DNA from: Pseudomonadota bacterium
GTDB lineage: Bacteria > Pseudomonadota > Gammaproteobacteria > Xanthomonadales > Xanthomonadaceae
Direction: 5' to 3'
Assembly: GCA_020161335.1 (NCBI GenBank)
Contig: JAIUOJ010000007.1
Span: 1-56,503 of the forward strand
DNA length: 56,503 bases
The notes under the pieces are model-generated. The model did not search any database. It saw nothing but the letters and a program-made list of their open reading frames with translations, and was not told where the DNA came from. Shown here piece by piece: positions 26,870-36,253 of the stretch. Every line of letters starts with the position of its first letter. Position 1 is the stretch's first letter. The translations under genes were made by a program, and so were the position numbers.

Positions 26870-27074
26870 GTTGCAGTTGCAGAGCACGCTGACGTGTCCG
26901 CAATGCGGTCACCAGGCCGTCGAGACCATGCCGACGACGGCGTGCCAGTTCTTCTACGAGTGCACGGCCTGTGGCGAGCTGCTGAAGCCCGAACCGGGCG
27001 ACTGCTGTGTTTTCTGCTCCTACGGCACGGTGCCGTGTCCGCCCATCCAGCAGCAAAGGCCGTGCTGTGGGTAG
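26862..27074 (+). CDS. GDCCVxC-domain protein (Cys form of a Sec-containing family)
   Basis: A 70-residue cytoplasmic protein starting at GTG inside merP (8-base overlap). Almost a sixth of it is Cys: TCPQCGH, ACQFFYECTACGE, then GDCCVFCSYG at residues 47-56, and VPCPPIQQQRPCCG at the end. The GDCCVxCSYG motif defines a family often encoded after merT/merP, some members of which carry selenocysteine within the motif; this copy has Cys. The function is not established. Thiol handling of Hg(II) delivered by MerT is a reasonable inference. Confidence 0.83.
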   Translation: MAELQLQSTLTCPQCGHQAVETMPTTACQFFYECTACGELLKPEPGDCCVFCSYGTVPCPPIQQQRPCCG

Positions 27075-27167
27075 TCGGTTGGCCACCGGATGTTGGGAAC
27101 TCGCCGCGCTAAACCGCGTCTATGGACTATTCGGCTTGCTCGCCGCCAGAGGAGTACCATCCCGCCC

Positions 27168-27554
27168 ATGACCCGGCGCGCCCGCCACCGCCTACAGATC
27201 GCCGTCCTGGTGATCGTCTGCCTGCTGTTCCAGCAGGCGGCGCTGGCGGCGTATCTGTGCCCGATGGAGCAGATGTCCGCCCAGACCATGGCGATGGCGG
27301 AGCCTTGCGCCGAGATGGGCATGGCCCAGCAGCACGACAAGGACAATCCGCTTCTTTGTCAGAAGCACTGTAATCCTGATCACACAGTTACTACCGACAC
27401 CGCCAAGCTATCGGTGCCACCGCTTGCGTTGCCGGCGCTCATCCTGGCGCCGGTCTACGTGCAACCTGTATCCCACGTCACCATCCAGGCTGACGTGCCG
27501 ATCGCCCGATCCGATCCGCCCCCACGGCTGCGTTTCTGCAGTCTTCTGATCTAG
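27168..27554 (+). CDS. Small secreted or membrane protein upstream of cusCBA, unknown function
   Basis: A 128-residue protein with an N-terminal hydrophobic segment (LQIAVLVIVCLLFQQAALAA) that could be a signal peptide. A short Met/Cys/His stretch (CPMEQMSAQTMAMAEPCAEMGMAQQH and LCQKHCNPDH) looks suited to bind soft metals, and a hydrophobic Pro/Val-rich part follows. Similar small Cys/Met proteins occur before copper RND operons, but I cannot name the family. The 93-base gap before it shows no convincing promoter. Confidence 0.65.
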   Translation: MTRRARHRLQIAVLVIVCLLFQQAALAAYLCPMEQMSAQTMAMAEPCAEMGMAQQHDKDNPLLCQKHCNPDHTVTTDTAKLSVPPLALPALILAPVYVQPVSHVTIQADVPIARSDPPPRLRFCSLLI

Positions 27555-27629
27555 CCCCCGAAACGACGTAGCGAATCCGCGCCGGCGCCGATGCGCCGTG
27601 CGCGCGGCCATGTCCGTTTCGGAGGCGTC

Positions 27630-28922
27630 ATGAACTCCCGTTTTGATCGTTGTCGGTCCTGGGCCGCACTTAAGTGTGCGTTGGTCCGGACCTTGTGCGT
27701 GGCCGTGCTGGCGACGCCATTTGCGGCTTTGGCCGCATCCCATAAGCTCACGCTGCCGGAAGCCATCCGTCTGGCCAGCGAGCGTGCGCCGATGCTCGAT
27801 GCCCGCCGCTCCGGTGTGTTGGCCGCGCAAGAAGAAGCAGCCCGCGCCGGCGCCTTGCCTGATCCAATGCTGATGGTCGGCATCGACAACCTGCCAGTCA
27901 CCGGAAGCGATGCCTTCGATACGCGCGCCGACGACATGACCATGAAGAAGATCGGGCTGCGGCAAGAGATTCCCTCGCGGGCCAAGCGTTCAGCGCGTCA
28001 GTCCTTCGCCGCGCGCCAGATCGACGAAGCGCAGGCGCAAGCAGACGCCGAAGTGCTGGCCGTGCGCCGCGCCACGGCCGAAGCCTGGATCGCCGTGTGG
28101 GCCGCGCAGCGCCAATTGACGGCGCTGCAGAAGCTGCGTGAGCAAGCCGCGCTGGCGGCGAAGGTGTCGAAGGCACGCGTGGCGAGCGGTGGCGAACCGG
28201 TGAGCGACGCACTCGCCACCGAGGCCGCACTGCTGGAACTCGACAACCGCATCGAGGCCGCCCGTGCCGAGAAGCTGGCGGCACAAGCCGGGCTGGCGCG
28301 CTGGCTGGGCGACGCGCCGGTCGAGGTTGCCGATCAAGCCCCGAACTTTGACTCGCTGCCTGTATCCGAAGCCCGATTGCTGGCAGAGGTGAATCGGGTA
28401 GGGCCGTTGCTTCCCGCCACCGCTCAGCTCGAAACCGCCGCAGCTGCGATCGATGTCGCCCGCGCCGACAAGCATCCGGACTGGAGCGTGGGTGCGTCCT
28501 ATGGCCAGCGTGCCGGTGGTCGCAGCGACATGATCATGTTCGAAGTGGGCATCGGCTTGCCGCTGTTCTCGCGTAACCGGCAGGATCGTGGCATCGCAGC
28601 CCGGGAAGCGGACTATCAGGCCGCGTTGGCGACCCGCGAAGACCTGCGTCGCCAGGAAGCGGCGCGCATTCGCGCGGATCTCGCTCGATGGGAAGGGCTG
28701 AAGCGCCAGGTCGCCCTGCATGAGCACTCCCTGTTGCCGCTCGCGCAGGACCGCAGTGCGACGACGCTCGCCGCGTATCGCGCCGGCGGCGAACTGCAGC
28801 CGTGGCTCAACGCCAGACGTGACGAACTCGATGTGCACCTCGCGCACGCCGAACACCTGGGTGAACTCGGACGTGCCTGGGCCGCGCTGGCCTTCCTGTT
28901 GCCCTCGGAGATGCAGCCATGA
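27630..28922 (+). CDS. cusC: CusC-like outer-membrane channel of the Cu/Ag RND system
   Basis: A 430-residue TolC-family outer-membrane factor. A GGAG site precedes the ATG at 27630, and a signal peptide ends FAALAA. OEP repeats start with LTLPEAIRLASERAPMLDARRSGVLAAQEEA and, in the second half, DWSVGASYGQRAGGRSDMIMFEVGIGLPLFSRN. Long Ala/Arg-rich helices form the tunnel. It belongs to the operon with cusB (ATGA overlap) and cusA. No sensor-regulator pair of CusRS/CopRS type is next to it. Confidence 0.9.
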   Translation: MNSRFDRCRSWAALKCALVRTLCVAVLATPFAALAASHKLTLPEAIRLASERAPMLDARRSGVLAAQEEAARAGALPDPMLMVGIDNLPVTGSDAFDTRADDMTMKKIGLRQEIPSRAKRSARQSFAARQIDEAQAQADAEVLAVRRATAEAWIAVWAAQRQLTALQKLREQAALAAKVSKARVASGGEPVSDALATEAALLELDNRIEAARAEKLAAQAGLARWLGDAPVEVADQAPNFDSLPVSEARLLAEVNRVGPLLPATAQLETAAAAIDVARADKHPDWSVGASYGQRAGGRSDMIMFEVGIGLPLFSRNRQDRGIAAREADYQAALATREDLRRQEAARIRADLARWEGLKRQVALHEHSLLPLAQDRSATTLAAYRAGGELQPWLNARRDELDVHLAHAEHLGELGRAWAALAFLLPSEMQP

Positions 28923-30466
28923 ATACCACTCGTCGCAGCGTGGTCACTGCTGCTGTTTCCCTTGCGCTGGTGGCCGCCGTCGGCCTCGGTTACTGGTGGG
29001 GGCGCACTCACGGGAGTTCATCCGCCGCCGACACCTCGAGCCCGCAGTCCGCCGAACGCAAGGCGCTCTATTGGTACGACCCGATGGTGCCCGACCAACA
29101 CTTCGACAAGCCTGGCAAGTCGCCCTTCATGGACATGCAACTGGTGCCGAAGTACGCCGACGAGGCGACGGCCGGCGGCGTTGCCGTTGCACCGGGCGTG
29201 CGCCAGAACCTCGGCATCCGCACGGTGGTGGTCAAGCCTGGCCGACTGACGGCAGCCGTCCGCGTGCCGGGCACCATTGGCTGGGACCTGCGTCAGGAAC
29301 GCATCGTCAGTGCGCGAGTCGACGCCATCGTCGAGCGCTTGCACGTGCGTGCCCCGTTTGAGCCGGTGCGCGCGGGGCAACCCCTGGCCAGCATCATCGC
29401 GCCAAGTTGGAACACTGCGATTGCCGAAGCGCGAGCGTTAGGTGGAGCTCGCTCCGCCGCCGCACGAGGTTTGCAATCCGCCGCCCACGAACGGTTGCGT
29501 GCGTTGGGTCTGCCCGCGGGCAGTGGTGCGGGGCAGCGCGGACGACTCACCTTGACCTCACCCGTGACCGGCGTCGTCAGCGAAATCGGCGTGCGCGAAG
29601 GGCAGTCGGCGCCGATAGGCACGCTGCTGTTCCGCGTCAACGGTACCCGGACGGTCTGGCTCGAAGCGTCGATTCCGCAAGCGGGCACTGCGGGCATCGC
29701 GACGGGTACGTTGGTGGAAGCGGCTGTCGACGCATTGCCAGGCGAGGCCTTCCACGGCCGCGTGGAAACCTTGCTGCCGCAAGTGGACATGAGTAGCCGC
29801 ACCCAACGGGCCCGCATCGTTCTGGACAACCCGGACGGTCTCCTGGCACCGGGCATGTTCGCGCAGATCACCTTGCAGCCAACTGCGAGTATCGAACGGC
29901 CGCTGGTACCGACGGACGCGTTGATCGGAGCGGGTGCGCAGGCTCGCGTGATCGTGCTCGGCGCCGACGACATGTTCCATCCCGTGCGCGTGCAGACCGG
30001 TCGCAGTGGTGACGGCATGACTGAAATTCTCGCGGGGCTGAAAGGTGGCGAGAAGGTGGTGGCCTCGGGGCAGTTCCTGATCGATTCCGAAGCGAACCTG
30101 TCAGGCGCACTCGAACGCCTCAATGCCGGTGCGGGTGATGAAGAAGCGAACATGCCGAGCGATGTCATGCCCGGTATGCCAGACATGGCGATGCCGCCGC
30201 AGGCTGCGCCCGCGCGCCCGGCGCCACCCGTAGTACCGCCCAAGAAGAAGGCGCCCCCAGCCGTTGCAACACCAGCGGTCACCGCGTCACCCAAGGCACG
30301 GCAATGCCCAGTGACCTATTGGTATGACCCGATGGTGCCGGACAAGCACTTCGACAAACCCGGCAAGTCGCCCTACATGGACATGCAGTTGGTGCCCAAG
30401 TTCGCGCCCGAGGCGAACCCGGATTGCACCATTCGTGATGTGCCTGCGGCGGGACGGCAGCCATGA
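28919..30466 (+). CDS. cusB: CusB-like periplasmic adaptor with heavy-metal-binding domains at both ends
   Basis: A 515-residue membrane-fusion protein. An N-terminal membrane anchor (residues 9-25) is followed by a heavy-metal-binding domain at about 51-80 ([19 protein letters not shown], then [10 protein letters not shown]). The lipoyl, hairpin and barrel domains of CusB follow ([31 protein letters not shown]). After a Met-rich and Pro-rich linker ([17 protein letters not shown]), a second copy of the metal domain stands at about 467-496, differing at only three of 30 positions. CusB normally has one such element at most. The ATG overlaps the cusC stop. Confidence 0.92.
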   Translation: MNTTRRSVVTAAVSLALVAAVGLGYWWGRTHGSSSAADTSSPQSAERKALYWYDPMVPDQHFDKPGKSPFMDMQLVPKYADEATAGGVAVAPGVRQNLGIRTVVVKPGRLTAAVRVPGTIGWDLRQERIVSARVDAIVERLHVRAPFEPVRAGQPLASIIAPSWNTAIAEARALGGARSAAARGLQSAAHERLRALGLPAGSGAGQRGRLTLTSPVTGVVSEIGVREGQSAPIGTLLFRVNGTRTVWLEASIPQAGTAGIATGTLVEAAVDALPGEAFHGRVETLLPQVDMSSRTQRARIVLDNPDGLLAPGMFAQITLQPTASIERPLVPTDALIGAGAQARVIVLGADDMFHPVRVQTGRSGDGMTEILAGLKGGEKVVASGQFLIDSEANLSGALERLNAGAGDEEANMPSDVMPGMPDMAMPPQAAPARPAPPVVPPKKKAPPAVATPAVTASPKARQCPVTYWYDPMVPDKHFDKPGKSPYMDMQLVPKFAPEANPDCTIRDVPAAGRQP

Positions 30467-33400
30467 TCGCCCGCATCATTCGCGCCTCTATCGCTAACCG
30501 GCTATTTGTGCTGGTGGCTGCCATTGCGCTGGCAGCGGCCGGCATCTGGTCGGTATTGCACACGCCGCTCGATGCCTTGCCCGACCTGTCGGATACGCAG
30601 GTCATCATCCGCACCGAATGGCCCGGGCAGACGCCGCGCATCGTCGAAGACCAGGTCACCTATCCCTTGACCACAACGATGCTGTCGGTGCCGGGCGTCA
30701 AGGCGGTGCGTGGCTTCTCGTTCTTCGGCGACTCGTTCGTCTACGTGCTGTTCGACGACAAGACCGACTTGTACTGGGCACGCTCGCGCGTGCTCGAGTA
30801 TCTGAGCCAGGTACGTGATCGCTTGCCGGCGCAGGTCAGTCCGGCGATCGGGCCGGATGCCACGGGTCTTGGCTGGATCTATGAGTACGCGCTCGTCGAT
30901 CGCACCGGCAAGCACGACCTGGGGCAGCTGCGCGCCTTACAGGACTGGTTTCTGCGCTACGACCTCAAGACCGTGCCCGACGTGGCCGAAGTCGCAAGCG
31001 TCGGCGGCATGGTCCAAGCCTGGCAAATCGTGCCAAATCCGCAGGCGCTGGCGGCGCGCGGCCTCACCATCAACCAACTCGTCGAAGCCATTCAGTCCGC
31101 CAACGGCGCCACTGGCGGCTCGGTGATCGAGCAGGGCGAAGCCGAGTTCATGGTACGCAGCGAAGGCTATCTGCGTACGCGCGCCGATTTCGAGCGCGTC
31201 CCTGTGACGACCGGCAACGACGGCGTGCCGGTGCTACTGCAGGATGTGGCGATGGTGCAACGCGGACCGGCCTTGCGCCGCGGCATCACCGAACTCGATG
31301 GCGAAGGCGAAGTCGCCGGCGGCGTGATCATTCTGCGTTCGGGCAAGAACGCTTTGGCCGCGATCGAAGCCGTCAAGGCCAAGCTGCAGGACCTGAAGGG
31401 AAGCCTGCCGGCCGGTGTCGAAATCGTGCCGACCTATGACCGCTCCGAATTGATCCTCGAAGCCGTGCGCAACCTCACTCGCAAGCTCGGCGAGGAATTC
31501 CTTGTCGTCGCCCTGGTGTGTGCGCTGTTCCTGTGGCACGTACGCTCCTCCTTGGTGGCGGTGATCACCTTGCCCTTGGGCGTGCTCGCGGCCTTCATCG
31601 TCATGCACATGCAGGGCATCACCGCGAACCTGCTATCGCTCGGTGGCATCGCGATCGCGATTGGCGCGATGGTCGATGCCGCGGTGGTGATGATCGAGAA
31701 CGCGCACAAGCACCTCGAGCATTTCCGCGACGAGCACCACCGTGAACCCGAGGGCGCCGAGCGCTGGGAGCTGATGGCGGTTTCCGCCAGCGAGGTCGGT
31801 CCGGCGCTGTTCGTCAGTCTGCTGGTGATCACGCTGTCGTTCGTGCCGGTGTTCGCCTTGCAGGCGCAGGAAGGACGGTTGTTCTCACCGCTGGCCTACA
31901 CCAAGACTTATGCCATGGCCGCTGCGGCGGGCCTGTCCATCACCCTGATTCCGGTACTGATGGGCTACCTGATCCGCGGCCATATCCGATCCGAGAAAGA
32001 CAACCCGCTCAATCGCATCCTGATCGCGCTGTATCGGCCGGTGCTGGATGCAGTGCTGCGTTTCCCGAAACTGACATTGGCGCTGGCCGGTGTCGTGCTG
32101 CTGGTTAGCCTGATTCCGCTCTTACGTCTTGGCAGTGAGTTCATGCCGCCCCTGGAGGAAGGCACGCTGCTATACATGCCATCGGCATTGCCCGGCTTGT
32201 CTGCTGGCAAGGCATCGCAGTTGCTGCAACAGACTGACCGCATGCTCAAGACCGTGCCCGAAGTGGACCACGTGTTTGGCAAGGCGGGCCGGGCTGAGAC
32301 CGCCACCGACCCGGCACCGCTGGAGATGTTCGAGACGACGATCACCTTCAAGCCGCGCAGCCAATGGCGGCCGGGGATGACACCCGAGAAGCTGCGCGAG
32401 GAACTTGACCGCGCAGTCAAGGTGCCGGGGCTGACGAACCTGTTCGTGCCGCCCATCCGCAACCGCATCGACATGCTGGCCACCGGCATCAAGAGCCCGA
32501 TCGGCATCAAGGTCTCGGGGCCCGACGTTGCGGTGCTGGCGCAGTTGAGCGATCGCATCGAACGGGTTGCACGCACCGTGCCCGGCGTGAGTTCGGCGCT
32601 GGCCGAACGCATCGCGGGTGGTCGCTACATCGACGTGAAGGTGCGGCCCGATATGGCCGCCCGGTACGGCTTAAGCCAGGCCGATGTGCAGCGGTTGATT
32701 GCGACGGTGGTGGGTGGAGAACCGGTCGCGGAGACCATCCAGGGCCGCGAACGCTACCCGGTGGTGGTGCGCTATCCACGCACGATCCGCGACTCGCCGG
32801 CCGCACTCGCGCAGTTGCCTTTGCTCGCGCCAAGTGGTGTGCAGCTGACGTTGGGACAGGTCGCCGAGCTGAGCTTCAGCGAAGGCCCGCCGATGTTGCG
32901 CAGCGATAACGCTCGCCTCAGCAATTATGTTTACGTGGATGTGGCTGGACGCGATCTCGGCTCGGTGGTGACCGATCTGCAACGTGCGGTCGCAAAGCAG
33001 GTGCCGATGCCAGCCGGATACGCCGTGGGTTGGTCCGGCCAGTACGAGTACCTCAAACGTGCCAGTGAGCGGCTGCGCGTGGTGGTTCCCGCGACGTTGG
33101 TAATCATCTTCGGCCTGATTTACTTGGTGTTTCGACGCGTGTCGGAGGCCGCGATCATCATGCTCAGCCTGCCACTCGCATTGGTCGGGGGCTTGTGGCT
33201 GATCTGGGGCATGGGCCATGCCGTATCGGTCGCCACGCTGATCGGCTTCATCGCCCTGGCCGGCGTCGCCGCCGAGTTCGGCATCATCATGTTGCTGTAC
33301 CTGCGCCACGCGTGGGAACGCCAACTCGCCGCGAATCCGAGCGCGGGCGAGGCGGAACTCGACGACGCGATCCGCGAAGGCGCCGTGCAACGCGTGCGAC

Positions 33401-33639
33401 CAAAGGCGATGACCGTAGCCGTGATCCTGGCCGGTCTGTTCCCGATCCTGATCGGAAGCGGCGCCGGCTCGGAAGTCATGCAGCGCATTGCTGCGCCGAT
33501 GGTCGGCGGCATGCTCAGTGCGCCGTTGCTCTCGATGCTCGTGATTCCGGCCGCGTACCGGTTGCTGCAGCGGCGTCGCTTGCGGCGATCACGCCAATCA
33601 CGTCCCAGCTCACTTTCTTCGTCGGCGTTGCCGACATGA
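30463..33639 (+). CDS. cusA: CusA, Cu(I)/Ag(I) RND efflux pump
   Basis: A 1058-residue HME-RND inner-membrane pump, beginning [18 protein letters not shown]. The TM4 motif [19 protein letters not shown] is that of monovalent-metal pumps, with Asp405 at the same number as in E. coli CusA. Met561 ([16 protein letters not shown]) and Met residues in the periplasmic cleft are candidates for the Cu(I)-binding Met cluster. The start overlaps the cusB stop (ATGA). It exports Cu(I)/Ag(I) from periplasm or cytoplasm through CusBC. Confidence 0.95.
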   Translation: MIARIIRASIANRLFVLVAAIALAAAGIWSVLHTPLDALPDLSDTQVIIRTEWPGQTPRIVEDQVTYPLTTTMLSVPGVKAVRGFSFFGDSFVYVLFDDKTDLYWARSRVLEYLSQVRDRLPAQVSPAIGPDATGLGWIYEYALVDRTGKHDLGQLRALQDWFLRYDLKTVPDVAEVASVGGMVQAWQIVPNPQALAARGLTINQLVEAIQSANGATGGSVIEQGEAEFMVRSEGYLRTRADFERVPVTTGNDGVPVLLQDVAMVQRGPALRRGITELDGEGEVAGGVIILRSGKNALAAIEAVKAKLQDLKGSLPAGVEIVPTYDRSELILEAVRNLTRKLGEEFLVVALVCALFLWHVRSSLVAVITLPLGVLAAFIVMHMQGITANLLSLGGIAIAIGAMVDAAVVMIENAHKHLEHFRDEHHREPEGAERWELMAVSASEVGPALFVSLLVITLSFVPVFALQAQEGRLFSPLAYTKTYAMAAAAGLSITLIPVLMGYLIRGHIRSEKDNPLNRILIALYRPVLDAVLRFPKLTLALAGVVLLVSLIPLLRLGSEFMPPLEEGTLLYMPSALPGLSAGKASQLLQQTDRMLKTVPEVDHVFGKAGRAETATDPAPLEMFETTITFKPRSQWRPGMTPEKLREELDRAVKVPGLTNLFVPPIRNRIDMLATGIKSPIGIKVSGPDVAVLAQLSDRIERVARTVPGVSSALAERIAGGRYIDVKVRPDMAARYGLSQADVQRLIATVVGGEPVAETIQGRERYPVVVRYPRTIRDSPAALAQLPLLAPSGVQLTLGQVAELSFSEGPPMLRSDNARLSNYVYVDVAGRDLGSVVTDLQRAVAKQVPMPAGYAVGWSGQYEYLKRASERLRVVVPATLVIIFGLIYLVFRRVSEAAIIMLSLPLALVGGLWLIWGMGHAVSVATLIGFIALAGVAAEFGIIMLLYLRHAWERQLAANPSAGEAELDDAIREGAVQRVRPKAMTVAVILAGLFPILIGSGAGSEVMQRIAAPMVGGMLSAPLLSMLVIPAAYRLLQRRRLRRSRQSRPSSLSSSALPT

Positions 33640-33706
33640 CCGGCCACGGCGAGCGCCCCGTTTGGTGCCCGGCGTGCCACTCCCTCTGACTTATCAGGAG
33701 GTTCCC

Positions 33707-34072
33707 ATGAAACTGCATCTAACATCGCTCGCCATCAGCCTGCTGCTCCCGATCGCTGCTGCGGCCGCGCCGCGTGAGCGAGCCCCAGTCGGCTCGGTCC
33801 ACCAGATCGCCGATCATCAGCTCCAGGTGTGCTTCAAGCACACGCCGGCACCGGATGTCGGCACGTCGCTGGCGATCCAGCGCGGCTTCGTCCCCTACAA
33901 GAGCAGCGGTGCCACGCTATACAAAACCATCGGCCACGCACGCGTCACCGTCACCGAGGACTCGTGTGTGACCGCTGAACTGGTGGATGGCGCCGCGAAG
34001 CGCTACGACCGCGTCATCACCACGGATAGGACCGCTGCTACACAAGAGGGCGACCGCAATTGCCCTTGCTGA
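33707..34072 (+). CDS. Small periplasmic protein after cusA, unknown function
   Basis: A 121-residue protein with a strong AGGAGG ribosome-binding site and a signal peptide (residues 1-20, ending AAAAA). The mature part has four Cys: QVCFKHTP, EDSCVTAEL and the terminal NCPC. I do not recognise the family. It lies 67 bases after cusA and directly before a strong terminator, so it is probably the last gene of the cus operon. Confidence 0.65.
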   Translation: MKLHLTSLAISLLLPIAAAAAPRERAPVGSVHQIADHQLQVCFKHTPAPDVGTSLAIQRGFVPYKSSGATLYKTIGHARVTVTEDSCVTAELVDGAAKRYDRVITTDRTAATQEGDRNCPC

Positions 34073-34080
34073 CGAAGTAT

Positions 34081-34122
34081 GACCACCTGGGCACTGGCAG
34101 CTGCGTAGGTGGTCCCTTTTTT
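34081..34122 (+). terminator. Rho-independent terminator of the cus operon
   Basis: GACCACCT (34081-34088) pairs with AGGTGGTC (34107-34114), and a run of six T (34117-34122) follows. This is a textbook intrinsic terminator and separates the cusF-like gene from the cus operon. Confidence 0.88.
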
Positions 34123-34151
34123 GCACTCATCATCTAGCCCAAGGAGAACCC

Positions 34152-34553
34152 ATGAAAATGCCCACCCTCGTACTCACCCTTGCACTGCTGACCGCCTGCT
34201 CGTCGCCTTCGGGGGATGCGAATGCCCCCGCGTCGACGAATCATGCGGAAATGCCTGCAGAATCGAAAGCATCCACGGCGGCATCAGCTTCCAACGAATC
34301 GATGCCCATGCCGGAAATGGCATCGGCGGCTACCATGGCGTCGGCCAGCGGCACGGTCGAGGCGGTCGACACCGCTGCGAAGACGATCACGATCGCTCAT
34401 GGACCAATCGATGCTCTGAAGTGGCCGGCGATGACCATGACCTTCAAGGCGCCCGAGGTGGACCTGACCGCCCTGAAGCAGGGCGATCAGGTTAACTTCG
34501 AGCTCACCTCGACCGGTATGGATGGCACCATCACCAAAATAGTGCGCAAGTAG
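34152..34553 (+). CDS. cusF: CusF-domain copper chaperone, lipoprotein
   Basis: A 133-residue protein with an AAGGAG ribosome-binding site. A lipobox ends at Cys16 (LLTACSS), then a Met/Ala/Ser-rich linker (MPMPEMASAATMASA). The CusF OB-fold contains SGTVEAVDTAAKTITIAHGPI and LKWPAMTMTFKAPEVDL. His83, Trp91, Met94 and Met96 reproduce the spacing of the E. coli CusF Cu(I)/Ag(I) site (His36, Trp44, Met47, Met49). It would deliver periplasmic copper to CusB. Unlike E. coli cusF, it lies after cusA and behind a terminator, so it needs its own promoter. Confidence 0.92.
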   Translation: MKMPTLVLTLALLTACSSPSGDANAPASTNHAEMPAESKASTAASASNESMPMPEMASAATMASASGTVEAVDTAAKTITIAHGPIDALKWPAMTMTFKAPEVDLTALKQGDQVNFELTSTGMDGTITKIVRK

Positions 34554-34634
34554 TGCGCGTCGGGAAAGGGGCGCGCACGGTCGCGCCCGAGGCGTGGGCT
34601 TGCTTCCAGGCATGGGCGCGGAGGCATACAATCC

Positions 34635-34663
34635 GGTTAGACTAAGTATTCCTTAGTCTAACC
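34635..34663. promoter_or_regulatory. Perfect 12-bp inverted repeat, probable operator
   Basis: GGTTAGACTAAG (34635-34646), loop TATTC, and CTTAGTCTAACC (34652-34663) form a perfect palindrome ending 17 bases before the GTG of the SseB-like gene. A TACAAT hexamer (34627-34632) immediately upstream could be a -10 box, which would put the palindrome over the transcription start, as for a repressor site. The half-site TTAGACTAA loosely recalls DtxR/MntR-type boxes. No T-run follows, so a terminator is less likely. Confidence 0.55.
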
Positions 34664-34680
34664 GAGCCCAACGAACACGC

Positions 34681-35439
34681 GTGATTCCTGCAGACGAACT
34701 CGCCAGGCTGATGCATGAGGCACTCGCCGACAAGTCGGCGGAACCGGCCTTTTTCCGTGCGCTGCTGGATGCAACGGTCTACGCTCACACGCCACGCAGT
34801 GGTCGTCGTGGTGAACGTCTGCGCTTCATCCAGTTCACAACGCCCGAAGGTCTGACCGTGTTGCCATTCTTCACCGAAGAATCGCAGGCCAGAACAGCGG
34901 CCGGGTCTGCAGCGACTGTCTTGGTGCTAACCGGACGTCAACTATTCGAATGGACACGGGGTGCGACACTGATGCTCAACCCAAACGAGGTAGGTTGTAC
35001 GCTGTATCCCGAAGAAATCGCTGCGCTGCTCGATCATGGAGAGGTGGCCATCGTCGAGCGGATCGACACGGGCGGTCAGCAGCTTTGGATAGGGGCTTCC
35101 AGCGATTGGCCTACTTGGTTAGTCGACCGGTTGATTGCGCTCTACGCGGGTCTGGATTGTGTCGAGGCGGCTTATCTGGCTGGCATCGGTGCGCCCTATG
35201 GCTCCGAACAGCGAGGACTGTTGGTTGCCGTCTCTGTGCCAGCGAAAGATGCCGAGCGTGTCGCCCGTGCCACTACGACGGAATTGCAGCCGCACTGCCG
35301 AGCGCTTCGAACCACCGTCGACCTGACTGCTTTTGAGCCTGGTGATCTCCCGGGTTGGTTAAAGGATGCCAGCCTCGAACCGTTCTATGTGCGCGCCATG
35401 GGCGAGCGGATAGGTCTTGGTCCGCAGGGGCTGCAGTAA
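34681..35439 (+). CDS. SseB-like protein
   Basis: A 252-residue protein whose N-terminal half matches the SseB family: LRFIQFTTPEGLTVLPFFTEESQA, LVLTGRQLFEWTRGATLMLNPNE and YPEEIAALLDHGEV. The C-terminal half resembles the SseB C-terminal domain (ELQPHCRALRTTVDLTAFE). SseB was named for altered serine sensitivity, but its biochemical function is unknown. GTG at 34681 is the first start after the palindrome; a weak ribosome-binding site makes ATG 34711 an alternative. The stop is followed without gap by the next ATG, so the two genes form a unit. The role within a metal island is unclear. Confidence 0.68.
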   Translation: MIPADELARLMHEALADKSAEPAFFRALLDATVYAHTPRSGRRGERLRFIQFTTPEGLTVLPFFTEESQARTAAGSAATVLVLTGRQLFEWTRGATLMLNPNEVGCTLYPEEIAALLDHGEVAIVERIDTGGQQLWIGASSDWPTWLVDRLIALYAGLDCVEAAYLAGIGAPYGSEQRGLLVAVSVPAKDAERVARATTTELQPHCRALRTTVDLTAFEPGDLPGWLKDASLEPFYVRAMGERIGLGPQGLQ

Positions 35440-35931
35440 ATGACCTCGCTACGCGAAGGTGAAGTTCTCGCCGAACAGGTTGCCTCGGAATTCGTACATG
35501 CGTTGTTTCCGAGTTTCCGAACACCGGCGTTTTTGGCTTGCCCAGACGATTTGTGCGCCAAAGCAGTGCTCGCTGCAGTTACGCGTGCGGCAGGTGCAAG
35601 AGGAGTTGCGACGGAGATCATTGATCTGCGTCCTGCGCCTGCCGAACTCCTTGGCAGGGTAACCGAGCGGCTATGTGGCTTTGAGGGTAGGCGGAAGCGG
35701 AAGGATGCGCCTGCGATCAGCGTGCTTGCGCTAGATGGGTTCGATCTTCTGGAAGGAGTGGACAATGACAGGCCGACCTATCCATTCCGTTCGGAGTTTC
35801 AATTCGACGAAGATTTCCGCTGGCTCTTCCTAGGGCGCGACTGGGGCCGGCTTCGGCGGCTATTCGGGACCTATCGTCTGCCGCTGTATCACGCAGCGTC
35901 TGATCTCACACCTGAGCCTTGGCGAACGTAA
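35440..35931 (+). CDS. Unknown protein paired with the SseB-like gene
   Basis: A 163-residue soluble protein that I do not recognise. It begins at the base after the SseB-like stop (TAAATG). Visible features are a helix rich in small residues followed by a strand (AVLAAVTRAAGARGVATEIIDLRP), a hydrophobic strand ending in acidic residues (ISVLALDGFDLLEGVDN, which resembles a Walker-B strand) and a C-terminal FRWLFLGRDWGRLRRLFGTYRLPLYHAASDL. No P-loop is seen. It could be a degenerate nucleotide-binding fold, but this is weak. No signal or membrane segment is present. Confidence 0.55.
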   Translation: MTSLREGEVLAEQVASEFVHALFPSFRTPAFLACPDDLCAKAVLAAVTRAAGARGVATEIIDLRPAPAELLGRVTERLCGFEGRRKRKDAPAISVLALDGFDLLEGVDNDRPTYPFRSEFQFDEDFRWLFLGRDWGRLRRLFGTYRLPLYHAASDLTPEPWRT

Positions 35932-36253
35932 TCAGGGCAGCAACTATGGCAGCTAGTATCAAGTAACTAATTGATATTAAAGGCATATCCTTGGGTTTAT
36001 TGCTCCTTTCAGGCGGATATCGGCAGCCCCTCGGGGGCTGCGCCGAAGTCTGTTTTGTGTCCGCTTCCGACGGAGTCACACGGCTGGTAGGGTTGGTGCA
36101 AGTTGTTAGCTAGCATCTCCTCGCACGATGGACCCTGGCCAAAAGTGCACAACCCAAGGAATATCTGAAGTGTTCGGCTCTGTTTCGAATCCACAGGCGA
36201 GGTTGCCTAAATTTCGACAGCTACCGAAAAAGTGTCCAGACGGGCGCCGCGCC
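35932..36253. other. Gene-free, AT-richer right edge of the metal island
   Basis: About 320 bases without a recognisable gene and visibly less GC-rich than both flanks. It contains a hairpin, GCAGCCCC-TCG-GGGGCTGC (36023-36041), followed by GTTTTG, a possible terminator for the SseB-like gene pair. No tRNA, integrase, IS end or direct repeat that I can identify is present. It joins recJ coding sequence at about 36,250, which makes it the island boundary. Confidence 0.6.

Noticed and set aside
36060-36125. Possible integron attC-like site around GTTGTTAGCTAGC at the island edge
   Set aside because: The core RYYYAAC/GTTRRRY sites do not match, and no integrase or cassette array is present.
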